This document shows, in pieces, positions 53,904 through 64,000 of a stretch of DNA of 64,000 bases (position 1 is the first letter of the stretch; each line of letters opens with the position of its first letter). The DNA is from Neurospora tetraspora (Eukaryota; Ascomycota; Sordariomycetes; Sordariales; Sordariaceae). The notes beneath the pieces are model-generated. The model was not told the DNA's origin. It saw only the letters and a list, made by a program, of their open reading frames with translations, and made no database searches. Position numbers and translations under genes: made by a program. Location of the stretch: contig NW_026944384.1 in NCBI RefSeq assembly GCF_033439725.1, positions 992,001 through 1,056,000 of the forward strand, given 5' to 3'.

Positions 53904-56581
53904 GAAATGTAATCTTTTCGAAGTAATAACTAATATAGAAATTAGTAGCTAAATTTTTAATAATAAGGCTTTTTATAATACCGTCGGCGAAGGTAAGTTT
54001 TTTAGGGATTAATGATTTGAAAGTAACAAATTCTTTTTTTTTATAGAGTAACGATTAACGAAAGTTATCGTTAAATAGTTGTTATTAATGAGAATTATAT
54101 AAGGGATTTTGTATAGGCCGAATAATAAATAAAAGGAAAGGAGTAATAAATTTTAATTAAAATTATTTAGCGAATTAATAATAATCGTTTCTAAATTTTC
54201 GTAGGATTCCCGGAACCTCTCCTATATAGACCTTCTTTGCTTCTATAAGCGATTATCTATAGAATTTAAATATTTCCCTAATTAGCGCCGTTATTAGCGT
54301 TATAATACTTTTTACCTTTATCCTCGTTTTCGTTAGCATTGGCGGTATAAAGGTTCAAATTGCCGTAACTTTTCTAATTAACGGAGGGACGGCCTAAAGA
54401 ATTATTAATTTTTAAGTTGGAGCCGGAACCCTACTTGCTATAACTTCTTCGATTGCCCCGGCCGGTGCGGCCCCGGTTAAAACTTTTATAATTACTATAA
54501 GAATTACTATTTTACAGACATTTATTATTATAATTAATACTATTTTTATAATTGTATATAATATAATTTTCCTAATTATATTTCATATATAAACCGTCTC
54601 TTATATATTAATCAATGACGCTCGAATAGATAATACGGGAAATATAGACGGTATCGAAGTTGAGGTCTATAGTATTACCCTTTTAGCTAATAATATAGTC
54701 CTTAGAGTTATTGCTATTACCGGAGTTACCGGAGCTAAAGTTAGAATTAGAATTATTATTACCCTTATTAGACTATAGGTAATTAATCCTATTATAGTAT
54801 TCATCTTCTTCGATATTACGTATAAGGTTGCGGTAAAGAATTAACTATTCCTTATAATTATCGTCCTTGAATAGAATATATTAAATAATAATAATTATGT
54901 GGAACTTCGGAAAAATCTTATTACGTAAGTAATAAATCTTGATAAAATCGTTTAATTGGTAACGGTCGGTAGTTTTAATAAATTCCGTTTCGAATTTAAT
55001 AAAAAAATGATTACTTTATTTAAATTCGTTTAAATAACGTATAGTATCGAATTTTAATTCGATATTATCGTAGCGGGAGTTTAAGAATTTAATAAATTTG
55101 AAGCCCGTCGCCTATCTCTACTTCTTAGTTGGGATTAGTTAAGATGTTAAAAATATTTTTTTTCCATAAATATAGTTACTTCGGGGTTTAATAAATAAAT
55201 AATGTAAATAATTGTTGGTGGGTCCCGCACGCGGCAGGCACATGCCGTGCCCACCGTGCCCTGGGCGCACCACCTCTTTCTAGCCCTCCAGACTTTCCGC
55301 CAGTCTTTCTCCTCTCTTCTCCTCTCCATAGCACACACGCTCAATCAATCGTATACACGCTTGCTCTCGTTGTTGTTGTTCGTGATCTCACAATAATTTT
55401 AGTACGTTCGTTAAGAAAATGGAAAATATCGAGGGTTTAGATTATTACAACCCGGTTTTTTTAAATAATATAGGCTTCGTTCCGCTAAATAAGGTTCTTC
55501 TAAGTAGCTATAAAAGTCTTGGGGTTAAAGAGTAACGCTTTTCTAAAAGTAGTCGCAGTAATATAAAGAGTTTTAAGGCTAACTATATAAACCTTAAAAT
55601 TATTTCTTAATGTACCTTTATTTCCCGTACCTAATTCTCTATTAGTATTATAACCTTCTCTACTATTATTAATAGTGTTAATTATATTATTATTAATTCG
55701 TTTTATTTAATTGAATTCTTATGTTTTTAAAAAGATTAATTATATTGATTTGGTAATACGTAATATCTATTTAAATTCGTTTTCGAGAGCTATATGCTTC
55801 TTTTCTTCCGTTTAGAACTATTTTGAAAATTCTCCAAGTTAGTTAAAAATATTATCGGTATAGTAATTGAATAGTTAAATTACTTGTACAATAAGGTTAA
55901 TAATAGTATAAAAAATATTTATATTAATAAAATTAATAACTATAGTAATTTCAATAAGATTTTTAATAATAGAAATTGCGAGGATACTATCCAAAGCTAT
56001 AAAATAAACTTCCTTATTTATTAGGGGTTAATTAAAGCCCTCTAGCTCGCTAGAAATCTTTAATTTAATATTTTAAGGAGCGTCTAGGACGTTTACGTCT
56101 TCTTAGGTATATATTAATAAGGGTTATTATCCTTCTAATAAAACTCTTACGTCGGTAATAATAATATTGCTATTAAAAATTATAAATTCCCCTTACTACG
56201 GGATTTTTCTTAGCGATTAGTAGTATTGCGATTATTGTACTAAACGACGTATTTCTTCTTTATAATATACGCTCGCAGTATAATAGTAAGTGTAAATAAT
56301 TCTTACGGGGTAAAGCGATATTAAACGTTAGGGGTAGATTAAAATCTATATATTTATATAGGGAAGAAAGGAAATCATAGAATATATACGTAGCTTATAA
56401 GGGATAACCTAGCGGTGAGCCTATAGTACGTATACGTAACTGACCTACTTGCCGCCTCGGTACTGAGGCGGCAAAGCATTGGCTATAACAATATAGCCAA
56501 TCAGAGAGCGTGCATCAACCCGGCAACCATTACCGTAGTAATGCCGCGACCAGATAACAGTCACAGGCTAGCCTTATGACA
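53904..56581 (-). mobile_element. Fossil Ty3/gypsy-like LTR fragment (LTR plus gag region)
   Basis: A heavily RIP-mutated element on the minus strand. An LTR-type terminus, TGTCATAAGGCTAGCCTG, starts at 56581 and reads leftward; gag-like composition (Asn/Arg/Gly-rich) is seen around 54000-55140. No pol region is found, because the copy is cut off at the MULE edge (53903). It is broken in many places and clearly old. Confidence 0.5.
55213..55392 (+). mobile_element. Solo LTR, 180 bp, with 5-bp target duplication
   Basis: It begins TGTTGGTGGGTCCCGCACG and ends GTGATCTCACA, the TG...CA form of LTRs. The flanks ATAAT (55208-55212) and ATAAT (55393-55397) are a clean 5-bp target duplication. GC content is normal and contrasts sharply with the surrounding mutated DNA, as expected for a copy below the size RIP detects. 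The insertion therefore postdates, or was spared by, RIP of the host element. The family is unknown. Confidence 0.82.
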
Positions 56582-58172
56582 TTTTCGTACGCTTAAATCG
56601 TAAAAATACAAATAACGAAGGTTTAACCAATATTAAACAATTAAGGAAATAATTAAGTCTAATACTCCTAAGGCACGTTAGCTATTCGATTCGGTTATTA
56701 AATTCTCCCACTCTATACGGAGCATACGGCCATATTAAATATAGAAAACCGTAAACTTTATACTTATATCCAAATACTAAATATACCGGCTATATTTATA
56801 ATATTTAATATAACCGATTTATATTAGAATAACCTTACCCAATATATACCCAACTATAATAAATAAAAATAGTCTTCCCTTAGGCGGAGCCAAATCCAGC
56901 GGAAATAGTGAAGCGCTTATGAATTCATATTTTAAGTTGTAAAGAGATGGATCCATATATTCCCCAGAACTAAAATACTAATAAAAATATTACCAAATAT
57001 TACTAAATATTACCAAATGTTACCTTTTAGTTTAGATTTTTATTATTATTCCAAATAATCCCAAATAACGTTTTAATCGTCTTTATAATCTCTACCTCTT
57101 CTATTTACTATCGCCAACCCCCGAAAGGGGGTATTATAAGGGCCCTATAGTATAGCGGCGTAAAAGGATATTTAAAGCGCCGCTATTAGTATAAATATAA
57201 ACGTTATATATTCGAATTGTATTCATATCCCTCTTTCTTTATCTTTTACCCTACAATCGTAAATATAATTATAAACGTTTTATCCCGTCTACGCTAACGT
57301 CTCTCACATCTATATTAATTTAACCGCCAAGGGGATTAAATTAGGGAATTTATTTATAGAGGATTTATAATATTAGTAAAGTAAAGAAATTAAAATATAA
57401 GTAAGTTACGGGCTATCTTTCGGAATAAGTTTAGGAGATTCGTTCTTTAACGATTTAGGGTAGGGTTTGTATTATAAATCCTAAACTCTTTTTACTAAAA
57501 TCTTATCCATATTTTACTTTTTGAACTCCTTTTTTTAATACTTTTTATTTCTATCATCTATTATTATATAAATGAGAATAATATTAAAACCCGGTGAACG
57601 AAAACTTTATTAATTAATTCATCCTCCTTTCAATCGCGGTAATCTATTAATTATATTCTTACGGGGTCTTTTGCGAAGCCTTCTCATATTCCCTATTCTA
57701 GTTAGGATACTATTAATTTTCCTTAAAGTATTACTAATTCTATTGCTGGGCAATTTTCTATAACGTTTATTATTAGAAGTAATTTTGGCGGTATTAATTA
57801 ACAATTAAATAATGATAATATTAGTAAGCGATTTACCGTATAGTCGATTATTAATTCTATTATTACGAAATTTAATACGAAATTTATTCCGTATTCTTCC
57901 CTATATTCCTCCCTAGGGCGGTTAACTATTACCGGTATTATTATCGTCGTTATCGTTGGAATTAAACCTGGTATTACTTAATCCTAATAATAATTTCCGA
58001 ACCCTATTGGACGCTAGAGGATTACCTATATTATTATAATATATAAAATATAGAAGTAATAATTCACTTAATTATATTTATTAGAATTATTTCCTAATAA
58101 TGTTTACAGTTTTATAATAATAGGTTTTATTAGCTTTAAACCGTAGAACATTAAAATCGAAAATTTAATCGA
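56582..58172. other. AT-rich RIP-degraded DNA between two gypsy-type elements
   Basis: No element end or protein could be assigned with confidence. A minus-strand stretch at 57619-57804 is Arg/Lys-rich and may be a decayed coding piece. A TATA-rich strip near 57170-57300 looks like a worn LTR or promoter. Confidence 0.4.
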
Positions 58173-61100
58173 TGTCATAGGGTTAGCCTATGACATTCTT
58201 GCACTGCATTGACTGCCTTATGTGCTATGCTTAGAGTTGGTGCTATGGCCCAGAGCCATATACGCACTGGCCACATGCATAGTAGTTACGTGCAGCTGTA
58301 CGTGTGCGCGTGTACGGATTGACCTGCTAGGGCTCTCGCCTATATAGCTAGTCCTCTACGTATACCTTCCTTTCCTCTCCTCCGTATAATAACGTATATT
58401 TTACCCTACCCCTAATAGTACCTCGCCCTATAATAGTTTATTGTACCTAACTATTACGCTACGTGCGCTTGAGGGAGAAATTAATCAATTAAGCTTTTAA
58501 GTAGTCGTAGATTTCCTATCGCGACCCCCTTATGATTTAGGCCCTTATTAACGGGATAAGTATAAGATTCGACCCTAGTATCCCCAGGTCCGAGTTAGGA
58601 GTTAATTAATTAATTAGGTATCTAGTCCTTTTTCCCCTCCTATTTCTAAAATAGTAACCTCAAGAGATTATTACCGTTACGATTAATTTAGCGATTAATA
58701 TCGGGCATTCCAATTATTATAGATGACTTTATTATAATTATTATAATCGGAGTTTCTTTTAAATATTTAACCCCGCAAATTAAGCGATTTATAATAATTC
58801 TATAGAAGTATTTATAAATTTTAATAATAATCCCTTTACTAGCCTTCCTTCGATTTTAATTATAGAATACGCCTTTGCCCTTGCAATTGTCTTTGTTTTT
58901 TACGATATAATTATCGCCTTGAATCGTTTGGTTTACGATGATATTATCGAGGCCCGTAACTGTACTTAGAGAGCAGAGGAAGATTTGGAGGAATCTTAGA
59001 AGGAGGTCGCTAGATTTAATAGTAATTTAGTTATTACGGCTTTCTAATATAAATTTCAAATTAACGAGTTATATAAAGAAATCACTGCGTTAAAATAGTC
59101 GTTCGCCGTCTTTAAAATTAATATTAATTTCGCTTTTTAAAAATAACGCGAAAAGTATATTAAAGCTAGTAACGATTTCTATAATCGATTGAAGTAAATT
59201 AATACTATTAATTTTATTTACGACCCGGCCTAAATCCCCGTCTTTAGTAACCCCGGCCCCCCGAACGATTCTAATATATTAATTATAGTTATTAGTAGCG
59301 GCCGGTCGGTATTGTCCCGTTTATACGTCCCGCTATTTAATACTAAGGGTAATACCCCTTTAGAGCGTATAAAACGTTACTAAGCTTAATATATAAAGAT
59401 TAAACTATATTAGATCGATAAAGCCGTTTATTTTACGCCTAAAATTAAATGTTTTTTATATATTGCTAAATCCTTGGAGAGTGCGGCCTTTTCCGTTATT
59501 AAATCGGATTTAAATATAATTTTTAAATACTTTAATAATAATAATAATAATGATCTTATTTACGCTTGACTGTCTAATCTAACTAGTTGCCTATTTAAGC
59601 ATGCGGTCCTTCGTCGTTCAAAGCCGGGCGGAAAAACCGTATATTGCCGGATACCGGATGAAAAACCTCCCGCGTCTTTATATTTAATATTTATTTTTAT
59701 TAAATCCTAAGCCTTCCTTCCAATTTCCTCTAATTCTTTTTAGCCCCTCTACCCCCACCTTCGGTCCTTATTATTAATTAAATACGTTTTATCATCAAGG
59801 TACCGCTTCGGGGAGGGGGAGGGTAAAAGGGTCTTACGAATTTCGTTATTGTACTTTCTTCGTAATCGGCCCGAAAGCCCCAGTTAGCGGAGGCGAGGGG
59901 TATTACCTTACTTATTATTAGGGAATCGTATACTAATTAGGCGGAAGAACTATTGTACTATCGAACGGGGTAATTACTTTTCGAAGTAGGGAAAATCGAC
60001 CCGAATCTACTTTTCGGCGGGGTACTTGGGGTTTTAGATTAGGGAGAGTCCTATAAGTTTAACTACGTATTTAGGGTAGGGGAAGAATTCTATCCGATCT
60101 AAGAACTAGAAAAGATCGGATGGAAGAGAGGGGAGCGGGATTCGAACCTACGACCTTACGGAAACAACCGCAAAGTAAACCAAGCCCAGATCTTCCCAAC
60201 TGAGCTATCCCCCTACTTTAATAATGACATTAAATAGAAATAGAAGATTATAATGGACCTTTTCGCCGAATTCGATATTCAGTACGATAATATCGACCTT
60301 ACTATCTATATTCGCTACGAATTGGACGAATTAAAAATAATTAAAGATGTACGCTAATAAATTTTCGAACATTAATTTACTTTATTCGTCGACCGCTATA
60401 AATTAAATAACGCTATAAAGGTTTATTACTTCCGTAGTCAAATTACTAAGGAGGTCCGGGCTATTTTTACTCCTTAATACTTTTAGCCCGCCGATAATAA
60501 TTATACGAAGTAGTTTAAAATTATCCGGGGCTTCGCCTAGAATTTTAAAGATAGTATTTATTACAATACCTTCGCTAATCCCTTCTATAAATTAAAGACT
60601 ACTTTTATTTCTATTACGAATAAGTTTATTAACTAAGGCGGTACTACTATAAATATTGATACTATTAAAATATTCGCTACTAATATTACTTTACGCGGTA
60701 TAATCTTTTAAAAGGTCTTCGATTACTATATATAAATAAGTGCCTATACCCGCTACAGCCGTTAGAGTTACTTCTCGGTTGCGTACTACGCTAATATTAA
60801 TTTTAGGAAGGAAGTCCGCCTATCCCGCAGTAAAGGCGGAGGTCGCGGAGGAAATAGAAGCGGTAGAAGCGGCGGTAGAAGAAGTAACACCGCCCCCTAA
60901 TAGGGCTAGTACAGCTACGGCCAATAGTAGTATAACTAATACCGCCCGGTTGGAGGTTATTAAATTAATATTATAAGTATAGCCCCCGCAATTGCCTAGG
61001 ATTATTAGAATATCCCGGTCCCCGCTTACTAACCGGGTTTCATTAGCCCTATCTAAAGTAACGAGAACGGTATTATCAGTTAATAGGGAAATATATAGCC

Positions 61101-64000
61101 TTTAAACTAAATTGTAATTAAAAATATAAATTTATAGGAATAGGTGGAGAAAAGGAAAATGTCCTTATATAATTAAATATAATCGAAATATATAAATTTT
61201 TTATAAATAGCCGTTATAAATACTTTAATTTATTGAATTCCTTTATTTATTTGTTTAATAGATTGCGTAAATTATATTACTTTACCCTAACTAATAACAG
61301 TTATATTATTTTCGGTTTTATTGATAGACGCTTCATTCATTATTATTAATTTCCTTATTATAAATTAAGAACGCTAAAGATCCTCTACCTTACTAATAGA
61401 GGCCTAATTAAAAGTAACATTATTTACTTTTCTAAATTCATAATATAGACGGGACTATATTACGAAATTATTAACTTATTAATTTATAATTTAATAAAGG
61501 ATAACCCGGTTATTTTTACCTATCCCTAATTTGTTTATTATGCCCCGGGCATTTCTTAGCCCTACGACTCCTTATAGTTTACCTTAACTTGTAAATTGAA
61601 AGGTTGCTTCCTAAAAGGCGCCCCTAATTATATACGCCACGCCCCTTTGAAGTTTAGAGGTAATTATACTATTCTTCTATTTAACGCGCCGGGTATTTAC
61701 TTATTTTTTATTTATAAAAAGGCTTCTTATAAAAAGGTTTTAAATAAAGGGGAATTTAAATTTAATTATATATATAGCCCCTAGACTAATATCGTATATT
61801 GTATTTCCATTTTTGCGATTATAAGGCGAGTTGCCCGTTAATATTTCAATTATTTTCGAAATAAAATAATTAATTATTTAGGCGGTATATTGATTAGAAG
61901 GACCTTTAGCGGCTTTAATTAGGCTCTTATACTTTCAATTTTATTAGAGCGGCTTTAGGCTCCCTATCTCTTTCTAGCGCCCTATTAAATAACTAGAAGT
62001 GTCTATACTAATAACGCGGACTACCGTACGCCAGTCCGCGTTTATAGTATATTCCGTAATCCTATTAACCCTAATAATATTCGGGGATTGTCGGGAGTAA
62101 CCTTCAATTAGGTAATTGAAAAGTATAAGCTCTAAATAGTCTATACGATAAGGGCTTAAATAGTGGAAAATATTAAAAAGATAAAAAAAAAGATAAAAGA
62201 GAGGAAGAAGGAGGCGTCCTAAATTTTAAATATATTAGCGACGGATTAATTAAGGAAATCATAATAGAAGTATTAGTAAGAAGAGGAAGAAAGTATAAAT
62301 ATTTATTCGATAGTAATTTCTACAAGTAAATCGACGGTCTAATTGGAATTGGGGATAAGGAGACCCTTTGCGCTATAAGAATTGCTAATTCAATACTGCT
62401 TTTAAGGATGAACGAGAATTTCTTATATTATAAAGCTATTATTGATAAGTATTTTGCGACGGATAATATATCCTTAAATAAAATTATATCCGAAAATATA
62501 ACGAAATTTTACGAAAAAGCTGATAAACCGCCAAAAACCAACGAATAAATTAAAGTAAAGCTCCCTTCTTAATACTAGTATTATATTAAGACGTTTAAAT
62601 AGGAGGGCGTTAAGATATTACCCCCGATACGCTCTTATAAGTTCAAAATTAAATTCCGCCTTCGAGTTATCCCGTTAACAGTGTGAAATTGCCCGTTTAA
62701 CCCCGACGAATTAAATATTATTAAGAAATAGATTAATAATAATTTAGTTAAAAGGTTTATCCGGCTATCCTAATTTGAGGCCTCTTTTCTAATTTTATTC
62801 ATTAAGAAATTGGGAGGCGGAATTTGTATTTACATCGATTATAAAAGTATTAATAATATAACTTTAAAGTTTTACTATTTATTACCGTTAATTAAAAAAA
62901 CCTTCGACGCTATTTATTAAATTAGAATCTTTATTAAATTTGATATTATCGCTACCTTTAACTATATTTACATTAAATAGGGCCATAAATAATAAATTAT
63001 TTTTATTATGTAATTCGGCCTTTTCGAATCCTTAATCTTATTATTTAATTTATAGGGCGCGCCGGATATTTTTTAGAATGATATTAACGATATTTTATCT
63101 AATACTTTCGACGTTTATATAACTATTTACTTCGACGATATTTTTATTTAGTCTAATAATGTTAAAGATTACGAATAATATTAACGATATCTTCGATTGC
63201 CTAATTCGGACGGGCCTTAGCGTTAATATCGATAAGTACGAATTTTATATCATACGAATAAAATATTTGGGTTTAAATATTACCCTAGGAGGTATTGAAA
63301 TAGACCCGGAAAAATTAAAGCTGTTATTAAGTAGGCGGCCTTAAAATTTAAAAAGTCTTTACAATCTTTCTTAGGATTTGTAAATTTCTATTAATAATTT
63401 ATACGAAATTTTTCTACTATAGTTATACTACTCTACGAATTTATTAAGAAGGACGCCGCTTAGATTTAGAATAATAGTTATTAATCCGCTTTCGAAATAT
63501 TAAAAATAACCTTTACTAAGGGTCCCGTATTGAGGATTTACAATTAGATCAAGAAGACGGTAATTGAAATACACGTATTAAATTAGGTTATAAGTAGTAC
63601 CCTATCCCAATACGGGGATAATAGCGTATTATATTTAGTAATTTACTTTTTAATTAAGTATATAGCCTAAAAATATAATTATAATATCTATAATCAAGAA
63701 TTCCTCGCTATTATTAAGGTATTAAATGAGTGGAGGTTAGAATTCGAAGGAATTTAATAGCCTTTCGATAGTTTAATGGATTATGAGAACCTATAGACTT
63801 TTACGTTTAATAAATAGTTTACTTAGCGCTATATATAGTAGTCTTAATTCCTATCCCGGTTTAATCTTTTAATTAAATATACGCCGGGCTTTAAGAATCT
63901 TCGCCTAAACGTGCTAAATCGCAAATTAAACGATTGCCCCGACGATGTAGAAGACGACCGATTTATAGTTAGAAAACGCCCGCTTTTAGACCTTTTATAG
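58173..64000 (+). mobile_element. Fossil Ty3/gypsy LTR retrotransposon, broken, runs off the window
   Basis: It starts with an LTR-type terminus whose first 23 bases are a palindrome, TGTCATAGG-GTTAG-CCTATGACA (58173-58195). A gag-like region lies at about 59000-61000 and a reverse-transcriptase region at about 62750-63350, with the active-site box YFDD at 63128-63139 and typical gypsy neighbours (KKLGGGICIYIDYKSIN, KYLGLNITLGGIEIDPEK). Heavy RIP signature and very many breaks throughout; old. The 3' part and second LTR lie beyond the window. Confidence 0.75.
60127..60214 (-). pseudogene. tRNA-like sequence (pseudo-tRNA or SINE head) inside the gypsy fossil
   Basis: On the minus strand an acceptor AGGGGGA (60214-60208) can pair with TCCCCTC (60134-60128) with one mismatch and one G-U. 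TAGCTCAGTTGG is a perfect Pol III A box and GGTTCGAATCC a perfect B box. The D and T arms are recognisable. About 15 extra bases lie between the D arm and a hairpin TTGCGG-N6-CCGTAA where the anticodon arm should be, so no anticodon can be assigned safely. It is less AT-rich than its surroundings. It could be a decayed tRNA, a tRNA-derived SINE or an unusual intron-bearing tRNA. Confidence 0.55.

Noticed and set aside
1-64000. CRISPR arrays, bacterial operons, 5S rRNA genes
   Set aside because: Nothing of the kind was seen; the organism is a fungus and no sequence matching a Neurospora 5S gene was noticed by eye.

Overview
The window comes from a filamentous ascomycete, almost certainly Neurospora or a very close Sordariales relative. 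Genes are compact and carry short introns of about 50-100 bp with GTAWGT-like donors, CTAAC-type branch sites and YAG acceptors. Several proteins are recognisable Neurospora types: a CCG-8/Opi1 regulator, a CBM1-GH6 cellobiohydrolase and a linoleate-diol-synthase-type dioxygenase. From memory, ccg-8 and cbh-2 carry nearby locus numbers in N. crassa (NCU09686 and NCU09680), which would fit their 12 kb spacing here. The last 16 kb is extremely AT-rich, TpA-rich and full of stops, the usual look of repeat-induced point mutation (RIP).

Layout. 1-3127 is a long upstream region or leader for ccg-8 (3128-5130). Then follow a DUF1772 membrane protein (-), a tRNA-Gly, a short-chain dehydrogenase with an in-frame stop (+), a HAD hydrolase (-), a ThuA-like protein (-), a Pro/Gln-rich protein (+), cbh-2 (-), a possible small MADS-like ORF (+), a phospholipase D-like protein (-) whose start is preceded by two abutting three-codon uORFs, and an MFS permease (+) whose 3' end is duplicated as a perfect inverted repeat. 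21.98-25.5 kb is non-coding with a degenerate tandem repeat array. Next come a bestrophin-type channel (+), a putative zinc-binding membrane protein (-), an O-methyltransferase (+), the AP-2 mu subunit (+), a GPI-type GH16 cell-wall enzyme (+), an intact gag-like host gene with an N-terminal membrane segment (+), an amidohydrolase (-), a dioxygenase/P450-like fusion (-), an FAD monooxygenase (-) and a tRNA-Trp.

From about 47.7 kb to the end the DNA is a nested mosaic of decayed mobile elements. A Mutator-like DNA transposon with long terminal inverted repeats spans 47797-53903. A 761-bp element with clean terminal inverted repeats and an 8-bp target duplication sits inside it and is not RIP-mutated. 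To its right lie a Ty3/gypsy fragment on the minus strand, a 180-bp solo LTR with a 5-bp target duplication, and a broken Ty3/gypsy copy running off the right edge with a tRNA-like sequence inside it. Gene calls with introns were placed by splice signals and reading-frame continuity only; no search was run.
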